Positions 38,484-49,345 of a stretch of 64,000 nt of DNA are shown in pieces. The stretch is from Otis tarda (taxonomy: Eukaryota; Chordata; Aves; Otidiformes; Otididae): contig CM048557.1 in the NCBI GenBank assembly GCA_026413225.1, positions 64,222,987-64,286,986 of the forward strand, read 5' to 3'. A program made the position numbers and the translations under genes. The notes beneath the pieces are model-generated. The model was not told where the DNA came from and searched no databases. It saw nothing but the letters and a program-made list of their open reading frames with translations. Numbering within the stretch: position 1 is the stretch's first letter; each line of letters opens with the position of its first letter.

Positions 38484-41104
38484 AGATCATAAATCTGCTA
38501 GTTCTCCTCAGCACTGGCACCTCTGTGATAGCCTCAGGTTTGGAAACACTCCTGCCATTAGGAGATGAACCTTTCATGAAATATTCAAGTGCTTGCCTAG
38601 TGCATGCGCAGTACAAAGTAAATGTGCCTTCACCATTCATATCCCAGCGTCTTTCAAAGAAACACATACAGGGAAAAATAGAGTGGTACTACTGAGCATA
38701 CACTTGGTATCATTTGGGCAACAGAAACTCCTGTCCTCTTCCAGGTCCCATCAGTAGAAACTGATTTGGGACAGATAGAAGTGCTTCAGTCTTACCTTCT
38801 CAAGGAGAGTTAAGTCTTGCAGAGAAGGAATAAGTGAGTTAAGGAAAGATTCAGAGGTCACAAGTCTGACTGCTGACAGAGCTTTGCATGGGGAAAGATT
38901 TCTTCAGCCATCACTCAAAGGACAGTACTACATATTTTCGGATAGGCACATCCCTAGTGCTGACCAGCATCTTGCTAATCCAGCCAGGAAACAGCCTTCT
39001 CCATCACACATCTTTCAGCTGCAAGTGGCTACAGGTTAACTCTGGCAATTACACCAGAGTAAACATCTGAGCTCGCTTGCTTTTGCCAGCATAAGCACAT
39101 AATTTAAGGTTGCATTTTAATTCTTTTGCCCATGACCAGCAGAGAACCACAACCATTCCTAAGATGTTGGCTGCCACACTGTGCTCTGCTCTCCCCAGAA
39201 CAAGCAAGTGACACTGCCAATGTTCATGTGCTACGGCTGTTCAGAGCTTAAAAACATTCTCTCACATGAGGGCACATGTAGCCCAGCTATTTGTTTACAT
39301 TTGTATTTAGAAGTTTTAAACTTGAGCATAAAAAGTATGACTGGAAAGTCACATGCAGTAAACAGAGCTTAAAAAAAAAAGGATGGGTGGAAATTGCAGA
39401 TACTTGCAGAGCTGATGTGGAGACAGCCTTTGAGCACACAGGTAAGGCTCGTGCTATGGTTGGGTCAACACATTTCTTACTTCTTCAACTGTAGTAGGGA
39501 ACTGACAGCACTGCCTTGGAAAACATTGACTCTAGGGCAGAAAAACTAAACAAAAACCTGACAGCTTTTGTCTAGGAAGCTGCAGTTGAGCTCTTTCCCT
39601 CTGTGCCTCATGGGAAGTATATCTCAGACCCTACATGACTCTGACTCACATTCCTACTTGGCCTGGTCTCCTCCGTTACACTCTCAAAATACGTAAGCTA
39701 AATTTCTTCTGACTCTAGTATTTTTTGACTCATTGGTATTTCTGCAAATGCAGTGCCAGATCACAATCTCTGGACAAGAAGCTGAATTTTTTTTTCACTT
39801 TTATTAAAATTAAGGGGAGCAGGTAGGGTAGCTTTCTACAGGGAAAAAAAAAAAAAGAAAAGCCTTGTTTAATAAAAAATGAATTTTTGGTCAAAATCAG
39901 TTTTTATGGAAATATTTTAACCGACTAAGAGTAGCATGATGCGTGTCTTGCCAACAACCTTCTACCTTTGCATTTACAGCAGTGCTTTGCCTGTGTTTTA
40001 CTCCAATAACAATTATGTCTTCAGCTTTCAATCCTTCAAGTCCAAGACTTAAGGCAAAATGTCCTCTCCCATGCAGACTAGCCACTTCATGAAGCTTTCT
40101 CTAGCTTTTATTTCCACAGTGGCTAATTTCTAACAATTATATCCACATTCTGCACAAAAATAATGTTAGAAGTCAAGTCGGATTAAAAATAGCTCCCTAT
40201 CCTTCCTTTTCTAGAAAGATATTTTTACCTGGATCATTTCTGTAACACAGCATAGCTCCAAAATACCATATTGGTACAACTGAGGGAGTAGGAAGAAGCA
40301 ACACAGGACACAAGAACGTCTTAAGCTAGCTCCAATACTCACAGCCAACACCTAAAGAATCTCCATTGAGAACTTTCACCTGACTTACAGATAAATTATT
40401 TCTAGCAACTTGAGTCCTCCCAGGAGGAACCAGACTGAAAAGTAAAAAAAAGTGTATTGAACTTCCATAAGCATCCTCCATCCATATTCCCGTTAGACAA
40501 AAGATACTTCTGTTTACAATCAATCTGAATACATTTAGTATTAAAGAACACTTCTAAATATTTCTTTGAGCCGCCAGGCAGTTTTTACCTCCACGCACAT
40601 GTCAAACAGCAGCAAGCAGAGTTACTTTTGCTGCTCTCAGAAGTCTCACTGGACAGCTAATTCAATTGGTGTCTTTGCGGCGATAGAGTTAAAGTCAGCA
40701 AGCTGAAAATCTGAAGATATCGGGTCTGTATATAAGCACTAAGATAATGGATCTCAAGATTGTAACTGAGTCATATAATCAATTCCTACTGAAAGAAGTG
40801 TGTGACATGAGAGATTTGGCATGTCATGACTATTTCTAGGAAACATAGCTTTGAATAAAGGTCTGGGAGATACAAGAGATCTATCCATGCACAGAGTCAA
40901 ACCTCCTTACCTTCCTACTCCAAGCACAGCAGTGTTGTAAAATTGACTGAAAGATAAATCTAAAGCCTCTAAAAATAAATTTAATTGTGTTGGCACCATG
41001 TGGAAACAAGAGACCAATGGATAACACCATGATGCCCAAATATCAGAGCTCATATTGAGAGACAAGGAAAAGTCTGCCTACCTTACCAAAGGACAGGAGG
41101 AGGG

Positions 41105-41131
41105 GAAAAAGAAAGAAAGAAAAAAAAAAAA
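41105..41131 (+). repeat. Purine tract (GAAA)n-A12
   Basis: Pure purine run of A5, two GAAA units, then G and A12. Confidence 0.85.
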
Positions 41132-41940
41132 TTATGGTTTGACTCTGAGATCCCACACAAAGCAGCAACCACAGAACACCCCTGTGCTGCCCTCCACAGA
41201 AGAGAACTGAAGGCAAGAGGGGAACTGAAACTTTATTCTTCAGCTCCTATTTTCACTCATAGCTGAGGAAAAACTCTCTGTTTTTCAAGGTATCACTTGC
41301 AGTAGGCTTCATTAAATGAAAAAAAGAAAAACCCACACAAAACACCTATCTTCCCCCCTGTTACTGAGAAGAGAGACTACCCATCTCTCCCAACTTGCCC
41401 TGCCCTTGGGGTGCTCTAATCTTTCCTTGGACTCAAGCGCAGGGCTATTACAAAGAATGAGTCACTTATTTGTCATGGACATACTAATTTTTATCTCAAA
41501 TGGTGCTAAATTATCCGTTCGAGTGACACATCCAATTGAATGGACTTCAACACTTCCCCCCCAACACACCCCTCCCATTAGGTATTTTACAGAGCTGCAG
41601 ATTTCAGCTACTGTGTGTGGTGTGGGCGGTAGGAAACATCTCTGGTCTCCAGGTGGCTATTCAATACAATTTTGTACAGCAGCCCAGGCACTGGAGGTGG
41701 AGGAGTACACAAACGCAAGGGTCTTGAAGAGAGAACCAAATTGAGATCACCAGATAGAGGAGAAAGCCTGGAGGAATTCACTGAAGGATGTAAAGCTCAA
41801 ATATCCATCTTGGCAGGCTTGGAGAATATTTTTTCTCTGCACATTCACTCTATTTTATGCAATGAACATGTGACACATTCACCAGATAGCATGGATTCAC
41901 ACGGTGAGCTATCTGCCAAAAGCAGCCGCAGATTTTCGGA

Positions 41941-42291
41941 TGGAAGAGAAGGCTCCGGAGAGACCTTATAGCAGCCTTCCAGTACATCAAGGGGCCCTAC
42001 AGGAAAGATAGGGAAAAACTCTTCAGCAGGGCCTGTTGTGACAGGACTAGAGGTAATGGTTTCAAAATAGAGGGAGGTAGATTCAGATTAGATAATAGGA
42101 AACCGTTTTTTTCAATGAGGGTGGCGAAGCAGTGGCACAGGTTGCCCAGAGAGGTGGTGGATGCCCCATCCCTGGAAACATTAAAGGCCAGGTTGAATGA
42201 GGCTCTGAGCAAGCTGATCTCGTTGGAGATGTCCCTGCTCCTTGCAGGTGGGTTGGACTGGATGGGCTTTAAAGGTCCCTTCCAACTCTAA
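41941..42291 (+). pseudogene. CR1 ORF2 C-terminal fragment, frame intact
   Basis: Reading from 41941, 116 codons are open to a TAA at 42289-42291. Motifs in order are [71 protein letters not shown] and FKGPFQL. This is the carboxy end of the CR1 ORF2 polyprotein, lying after the reverse transcriptase catalytic core. The first in-frame ATG is internal (42115), so it is easily missed by start-codon-based gene finding. Compared with the 12.9 kb copy it carries TGG where that one has TAG and so reads further. A truncated, non-functional remnant. Confidence 0.9.
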
Positions 42292-42307
42292 CAATTCTAT
42301 GATTCTA
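41942..42307 (+). mobile_element. CR1 LINE, young 5'-truncated copy
   Basis: Plus-strand CR1 beginning near GGAAGAGAAGGCTCC. It runs through the end of ORF2 and the short 3' tail to CAATTCTATGATTCTA, the avian-type octamer end. The 5' truncation is typical of CR1. An ORF2 frame is unbroken across nearly the whole copy and the 3' end is clean, so this is among the youngest insertions in the window. It has the opposite orientation to the copy at 12.85 kb. Confidence 0.97.
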
Positions 42308-44752
42308 AGTTTTGAGAAGTGAGATGAGTCTCTGCCTTTTCTTAACTGGACTTTTTCTGGGGAGGAAAAGAACACTCTGTTTCCTACCAAACACTAAAGC
42401 TGGCCAGGGGTTGAGATTTTCAAAAGCCTCTTAAAGTATTTGGTCCCACAGCAATCACAAAGGACTTTCAGGGGCTCAGTTGGTCCATGTAAGCACTCAC
42501 AAGCTCATATGCCTGCATCAGCAGAAAAGCTAAGGGCAATTCATTCAGATCAAGAATCTGTGGCCAGCCAATTTTGTCCCAAAAGCAACAAGCGGAGAGC
42601 AGCTTATCCACTGTTAGGTGTTAGCCTCCTTTGATCAAAATTGTGCTTAGAGGAATAAGAACCGAGATTTCAAGGTTTGGATTCAACTGGACAAAATTTA
42701 AGTAGGCAAAGAAAAAGTTAGTTATCCAGATTCCTTTCTGACCAATTGACTAAGGTTCAATACATCTGATTGATTTTGGATAGCTGCCATGGCATGAAAT
42801 AAATCACCTCTTGAAAATATCCATTTCTCTCCATCAGCTTAGAAGGGAATCAGCTCAGCTGCTTGCAGTGCAGATGTCTGCTAGCTAAAGCTGATGAATT
42901 CCAGCTCAAAATGTCATCCTGACCCCAGGCACTTCTCTACAGTACTAGACCTAAAAACTGTACTGATCAAAATGGGACAGTGTTTGTTGCACTTGCAGCC
43001 TGCAGACAAAGGAAGCTTCCAGTCAATGGTAGTTGTAATTTCTAGTAACAAAGCAGGTAAAGCAATCTCTTGGTTGGCAGCTTGTTTCTTTGTGAAGCTT
43101 AGCAGTTGTAGCTCTGCAGACAAGATAAGATGAACTTTTACTCAGCTTCAACACTGTTGATGTTTTGTTCTCACAGAAGGCACAGCTCTTTACTGCTACT
43201 TCCAGAAGAACCTAGGATTTCTTTAAGTCCTCTAGGGTGGCAAAATTGTTGCACACAGCAAAGAAAACCCCACACAAGTGAGATACTGTCTTCGGCATGT
43301 ATAAGCGACACCCTAAACCCCAACAAGGGACAGTTGTTATTAGTCTGCTGCTAAACCAAACAAGGACATGAGAGACATTTGAGGGATGAGATCCTCATCC
43401 AGCTGAATGTGTCGTGTGATCTAGGACAGCAGTTCTTAGAGTGGGTGCACAATCCTTGAAGCTACTCTCTCTATGTTGCTTGCATGGCCATCATAAACCT
43501 CAATCCCCTTCTCTTTTGCAGAAAGGCTTCCTGACAATCCCAGGCATCCTACCCAATCCTAAGTCTTCTACTCTTCCCTCTCATTCCCTACCATACCTCA
43601 CCCTTACTCACTTGCAGTGGAGCCCCACAGCCCTCTCTGAAGAGGAGGTGAACCAAGTGAAGGATACTGTGTGGGAGCAGATGGAGGCATGTTCCCTAGT
43701 AAGGAGCCGCTCTCAGGAAGCCCCACTGATTATGAGCCCAGAAGCATCAGTCCACATGCTCCAGCAGCAGCATGGCAGCCTGTCCCATCGAGGGGTCCAA
43801 GTGGAGCCCTCACATGGCCTTGACAAGTGATCAACAGGTGTGCACATGAACAGCTAAAGCCCGTCTCCATCAGTCCCGTGAACCAGCAGATAACGAGACA
43901 AGGCTTAAGGTATATTCAGAAAAAATCTCATACATACTCAGCTCCAAGGCAATCAAATCTAAGTTTTCTACTCCACATATCGACACTAAGTAATTAAAAC
44001 TGGCTATGCAGTAGTTACTTTCAGATTTTTGTTAGGTAGATTTTGTTCCTTAACATTTAATTTTCAATGCAAAATATGAAAGCTGAAAAATTGCAAGAAT
44101 TCCCCCAGCAATAGCCTCATTGAAAGAAAGCGATATGGTTAAAGCACTATTGATTTAACTTCTGAGGGAGCTATACATCAAAGAGAGCTGACACTCCTGA
44201 CTCACTGCCAAATTGAAATGAAGCTCAGCAAGCCACATAACGATAGAAGGACAAGGGCAATAAACTCCAGAGGAGTTCCTTAGCCTCTAGCTAAGTCAAA
44301 GTCTCCATAAGACACATCTCTGGAGAAGAAAGCAAACCTCGAAGGGTGCCCACCCATTAAACAAATAAATCTGAAGACTTGTGCATTTGCTTGTTTGATT
44401 TTCATCATTGCCCAAAGATAAAGCACATATAGGATATCAACAGAAATTCTGATGCTTCAGCAGATACCTAAAAAAGGTCAACGCTAACATAGAGTTAATG
44501 TTAATCAAAATAAATAAATAAAAGATTTCTGCCTGAATGCAATTTAAAGCCATCAGGAGGAAGACATTAACTGTCTGTTCTAGTTTAAGCATGACAGGCA
44601 AGTGTATCCAGCTCTAAGGACCCTGGGCACCATGTTCTCAGCAAGATACAGGTGTACAGATTTCTCCAAAGCATTCACTTCTACACAAACATTTTCAAAG
44701 AGAGATGATTAGAAGAAAAATCTCACTTTGAACTGATATTTACTATACTCAC

Positions 44753-44855
44753 TAGATAGTCGCTGAGCAGATGGTAGAGTATACAACAGCAGTAATAACA
44801 TTAGCAGCAGCAGAAATACAGAAGCAAATATCAGCAGCTTTGATACTTCAAGGCC
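44753..44855 (-). other. Splice-flanked open segment, hydrophobic
   Basis: Minus-strand segment between an acceptor-like CTGGACAG and the strong donor-like GTGAGTAT. In phase 0 it encodes about 34 residues with a run LLIFASVFLLLLMLLLLLY that would pass for a membrane helix. The leucines come from a CAG/CTG-type simple sequence on the opposite strand (GCAGCAGCAG), so a chance origin is quite possible. Its start phase matches the end phase of the upstream segment 44913-45064. Not recognised. Confidence 0.12.
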
Positions 44856-44912
44856 CTGTCCAGGAACATACATAGTCAAATTTTAAATAGTATATTAACC
44901 ATACAGACTCAC

Positions 44913-45064
44913 AAATGTTCCCAACAATTTACGTGCTTCAATCCTTTGTCTGAATTTTTTTTTTTCCTTTAAGTCAAAGTTACTATTGGATCTTGGGACG
45001 TGCATTCTGATTGCTATAAATAAATCATGAATGATTGGCTCAATGTGTTTTTCCATGGCAACTC
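44913..45064 (-). other. Splice-flanked open segment, charged
   Basis: Minus-strand segment between GTGACGCAG and the strong donor-like GTGAGTCTG. It encodes about 50 residues including EKHIEPIIHDLFIAIRMHVP and a basic run KEKKKFRQRIEARK. It ends in phase 0, which agrees with the segment at 44753-44855. Its start phase (1) does not agree with the end phase (2) of the next upstream candidate at 45399-45544, so the three cannot form one simple chain. Not recognised. Confidence 0.12.
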
Positions 45065-45398
45065 CTGCGTCACACACAGCGTTACATTTTGAGAGAGAGG
45101 CAAAGTTTGGTACTTAGGATGGGCCTCAGTTCAGTTTTACAGATTCTGTTTGAGTAGAACATATATTAGCAATGAAACAGAATGGTTTTCAACTAATTGT
45201 AAATTATTTTGGCATCAAAACCTATATAAAGCCCTCCATCAGAGCAGAGAGCTGCATGGTAAATTGCCATACAAAATGTAAGGCTTCTTGATACTTTGTG
45301 CACAGATGATCCTCTGTGACTCCCTCAAATACACAGCATCACACACCAGCAAAATCCTGTTCCAATTCTGTCTCACATTTGAGTCTTAAGAAACCTAC

Positions 45399-45544
45399 CT
45401 CCTGAAGTTGCCAGCAAGGAGGGGAAAGAAATTACTTTCTTTCCTAAGGTTTATGATCTGGTCTAAAACAGAAAGCTGACTTCTGTGCATAGTAGGTTGG
45501 GCCAAGAAAAACTTAATAAGCTCCTTGCCACACAGAATTTGGCC
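45399..45544 (-). other. Splice-flanked open segment, 146 bases
   Basis: Minus-strand segment with a very good acceptor (pyrimidine-rich stretch, then TTATCTTACCAG) and the strong donor GTAGGT. In phase 0 it encodes 48 residues including GQILCGKELIKFFLAQPTMH and DQIINLRKESNFF. The borders are as good as a real exon, but the peptide resembles no family I know. A window of this size should contain a number of such segments by chance. Confidence 0.15.
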
Positions 45545-46674
45545 CTGGTAAGATAAAACATGCAGAACAGAAGTTCCTCCCTCCAAAAAAAGAGGAGAGT
45601 TCTGTGTTACTTATAGTCATCCATTTGCATTAGAAAAGAAAATTCCCAAAGTGCAGATTTCCAACAGTTTTCTGAAAGGAGCACAGGAAATCTTTAGTAA
45701 TTTACAGAATCAACATTAATTTTCCATTTATAAGGTAAGATTTGTACTCCAATTTTGAAGTGTTTGTATCTGAAGCCCAGTAACCTTCCACTATTAGCTA
45801 AAAGAATTCAAGTTTAAGATTGAGCTGTTTTCAAATACTGATATCTTAGAGCATCACTAGAAGCTTACATTAAATAGAATCCACAGAAACCCGTTTTGAC
45901 AATTAATTGGCAAGACCTTCTCAGTCAAGAAGCTCAAGTTCTTCCTGTTTCATGGTCTTCGTATCATTTGTCTCTGAACAAAGGTTTCTACATCAGCTAT
46001 TTACCCTGCATTTTCTAAACAGTGTATATTTATGACATCCGCTGCCTACATTACACAGTTTAATTTCCGTTTATTCAGCAGCATTCATGTTTACATTCAG
46101 TAACCTGTAGGAGACAACACATACCTTTGTTGAACAGCCATTTGTGGAGTAAAATTTACAGTGATGTGCAAACAGGCTCTGTTATTTCCCGTTCATGATG
46201 AGCATCAGGAAAGCAGAGTGAATTATCCATGCTGGGTAAAAATTTTGCCTAAGCTTTTTCCTAGGAGGACTCAGTTTTTATGCATATGAACATGTATTAT
46301 TGTCTGTTTCCCAGAGAAAATGTAGAACTGTTATTGGATATTTTAGTTAAAACTTTCATTTTAAAATTTTCCACTTTTTTGATAAAGAAATCTGTACTTT
46401 CCATGCACATCTGTCTTTATCAACTGTTTCCGAAAGGGAAAAACAAAGATAAATATATACCTTTGAAAAACTGCACTGGACAGAATGTTCCTTGCTGTTA
46501 TCAGTGGAAAAAAAAAAAGGGGGGAAAGAATTCCGTTTGACAGGAGATATTTTTTCACTATAATATCCTACCTGATTTCAAAAACTGAAATGTTAGAATC
46601 TCTCAACCATTCAGTCTAAACTAAGCCCAACTAACCACGCAGTTCCAGAGATGGGTAAACGTGAGAACTTCCAC

Positions 46675-46790
46675 AGATTATGTAAAGTCCCTTAATAATT
46701 ACAAATGACTGTTAACAGCAACAAAGCTATCTGAATAATAACAATCTGGCTCATGTTAATTATTACAGCTCTCCTACTAAGGTAACTTAC
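46675..46790. promoter_or_regulatory. Candidate conserved non-coding element
   Basis: The block holds CTTAATAATTAC, CAACAAAG, ATAACAATC and GTTAATTATTACAG within about 85 bases. These are homeodomain-type and SOX-type words. The arrangement resembles neural or mesodermal enhancers of vertebrates, but this is inference from motif texture alone. Confidence 0.2.
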
Positions 46791-49082
46791 TGTCTCAGAG
46801 CTTCCAGACATAAGGCCAAATGAGAATGGCTCGTACTTCATCACGCCAGTAAATCAAAATCGCTTTAATTATTCTCCAGTGGGATTCCAAAGACTTCAAG
46901 TCAGCATGGCATGAGCCATATGTTTCTTTCTGTTTGGGCAAAGCTGCTAATTAGCAAAGTTGGGGAAACCCTATTTCAAAGTGATAAAGCACAAACCTCA
47001 GCATATGTTTACCTGAGAAGAAGTAATTTTAATTGCAATGAGTACATTTACTGCTGTATTAACAAGGAGGCTTCGAGGTTAAAGTATGAAACAACATGAT
47101 TATGTCCTCAGTTGGTACAAGTCAATGATGCTTCACAAAGCAGCTATGCTGAATGAGACCACTCCAGGCTGCAGCTGGTTGCGTTGCTCATCATTAAGTG
47201 CTTACGACCATGTGAAAACCTCAGGGTCTAACACTCCCTCACATAGGACAGCCTGGAGAAAGACTTTGCAAGAGGAAGAGTGTCACCTTTCAAGGCTTGA
47301 AGACATCTGCTTCCTTTAACCTGGAGCTTCCCTTCTTCTAAAGGCAAAAGGAAATGTTTTATAAACCAGAAGATTCCTGTCACAAGCACTAGTGAAAGGG
47401 TCATTCCCCACAGCAAACTTGAGGACAAAATTTGTTGCCAGCCAAGCAATTAGACATGGGGGGAGAACGGCTAAAAATCAAAGTGTTGACACCAAAGCTT
47501 CTAACTACGTACTAATTCAAACAGTGTTGAACCTTCCCAGATATTCTCATCTTATTGTGTTTAGTACAGCTTCAACCAACAAGGAGATAAAGCTATTTGA
47601 AGTGAACTATGTCTGGATTTTTCCAGCCAGCTACAATACACTGAACAAGCTCCTTAATTCAGCTTCAAGATTGCATTTAGAGAGCACCAAGATAATGGCC
47701 CAACCCCACTAAAGCTGTGCAGTTGAACATGAAGACTGTAAACCAGAACTAAAGCCACAGCATTCATCCATGCTATTGTGCAAAGTGATGGAAAGCAAGT
47801 AGGAAAACTCACCAGCATACTAGCAAATGGAGAAACCTGACACTCTATTGCCTGGTTTATTGTCTTAATCTCAACCTCATGCCTCACCAGCTACAATAGT
47901 CTTAGAAATTCCTTTTCCTTTGTTTCTACCCAAGAACAAAAACCAGAACAGATTAAATAAATGAGAGAGGGAAAAAAAAAAGGTTTGTTAATAGCACTGT
48001 TGCTTCATCAACTTGAGAAAGAAGGGGGTACTGATGAAAGAAGGTTATTGATGATTGCAGTCATCTGTACCACTTGCTAGAGTGACCTCCTTAATTTCTT
48101 AACTTTGCAGTCAATTTGCCTGTGAATGCATCCAAATACATACAATTGCCCCCACAGCTGCCATTTCCCTGCCTTAAACTGCCTCTGACATCTCCCTGTG
48201 AGTAATTGTTCACCCGTAAACTTTCTTGGGAATTTTCCAAGCACATATGTCCCACATCTTTCCCAGAATTTGGCTGCAAATGCCTGATTTTTATCAAACT
48301 TCACTTACAAATTAGTGGAAGAGGAGAACAAAGTGATTTTAGGAGAGGAAGAAAAAAAAAATAAAGATCCTCTACTTGTTTCAAGACAGTAATTATAAGT
48401 TAGAATGCAATTTTAAGAAAAAGTTTATCTCTACATTTAGAGCTTAGCAGGTCTAAATTATGCGGTTATGAACATTATGTTAGCCTAATTAATAACTTAT
48501 GTTAAGAGTACACTGACATTGTATGCCCATATATAGTGGATATTGAACAAAGACACCTCTTACTCAAAGGAAATTTAACAAATCTTTTGAAGTTATTGGT
48601 TCAAAATTGGAATGCTTTAAGTCTGGAAAATACTGGATTATTTGACAAACCTAAGACTGACCCACTTTGAAATAGAATAAAACCTTCATGTCTCAATAGC
48701 CACTCTGGGTGAAGTAAGTCAAGTGCATTCACCAGTGCATTTGAAAGGCATTTGAAATTCCACACACATTTTATCTTGCTTTGTTAGCAAAGCAGCACAG
48801 AACAATCCTATATCTATAGGCATTTACAGGGTATTAATTTCTCTAATCCACGCTCTCTGAGGCATAATACAATTTAACCCTGATGCCAGATTCAGGAATT
48901 TACTAGGAAAGAGAAATAAACCAAGGAGAAGCCATCACTACCACTCCTGCCCGGTCATGACCGGATTTCTAGGTATTTCCTCACTTAAAATTACAGGTTA
49001 CCTCTAGGAGGAGATATGTTCAGAAGTAAAACATCTTGTACAGTTACTAGGAAGATATACAGCCAGATTTTTCTTGGAGGTA

Positions 49083-49345
49083 CATAGTGATAGGACACAA
49101 GAAAATGGACACAATGGAAATTCCGATTATAGACAAAAAAAAAAAAAAAAAAAAAAAAAAAGGTCTTTTGGTGAGGGTAGTCAGACTCTGCAATGAGTTG
49201 CCCAAGCTGGAGTCTCCATCGTTGGAGATACTCAGAACTGAACTGGACAGGGCCCTGAGCAATCTGAAATAACCTGTCCTTAATTAGAGGAAGGAGTTGA
49301 ACTTACAGAGGTCCTTTCCAGCCTAAATCACAAATCATCCTAGAA
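49083..49345 (+). mobile_element. Old CR1 LINE split by poly(A)
   Basis: The left part (CATAGTGATAGGACACAAG, AATGGACACAATGG, AAATTCCGATTA) and the right part (GTGAGGGTAGTCAGAC, GAGTTGCCCAAGC, GGAGTCTCC, GGACAGGGCCCTGAGCAA, GGTCCTTTCCAGCC) are successive pieces of the CR1 ORF2 end in plus orientation. A 27-base poly(A) sits between them, where CR1 has a short A-rich stretch, so the tract is probably an in-place expansion. Divergence is high and the 3' octamer end is barely recognisable, so this is an older copy. Confidence 0.85.
49135..49161 (+). repeat. Poly(A) tract, 27 bases
   Basis: The longest homopolymer in the window, inside the CR1 remnant. Length may vary among individuals and with sequencing method. 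Confidence 0.9.

Larger units (their letters stand above)
20721..41941. other. Long unique stretch without recognisable elements
   Basis: Twenty-one kilobases with no CR1, no recognisable gene and only short simple repeats. These include A15 near 21214, A19 at 24713, GGTT plus pyrimidines at 27168, an A-rich run at 37872 and a (GAAA)n/A12 purine run at 41105. Several AT-rich blocks dense in homeodomain-type sites resemble conserved non-coding elements (25.5 and 27.8 kb, listed separately). Open frames are at most 119 codons. One short acidic open segment with a donor-like border at 36.1 kb is listed separately at low confidence. Confidence 0.55.
42308..49082. other. Unique stretch with a few splice-flanked open segments
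   Basis: No recognisable gene. A 129-codon plus-strand open frame (43441-43830) lies in a slightly GC-richer patch but matches no family. On the minus strand, three open segments with good splice-like borders lie between 44.75 and 45.55 kb (listed separately). An AT-rich block near 46.7 kb resembles a regulatory element. Short A-runs occur near 47.97 and 48.35 kb. Confidence 0.55.

Noticed and set aside
41997-42390. Minus-strand open frames over the 41.9 kb CR1
   Set aside because: They are antisense shadows of a plus-strand CR1.
43441-43830. 129-codon plus-strand frame in a GC-richer patch
   Set aside because: No domain or family resemblance, no supporting splice borders, and a length compatible with chance.
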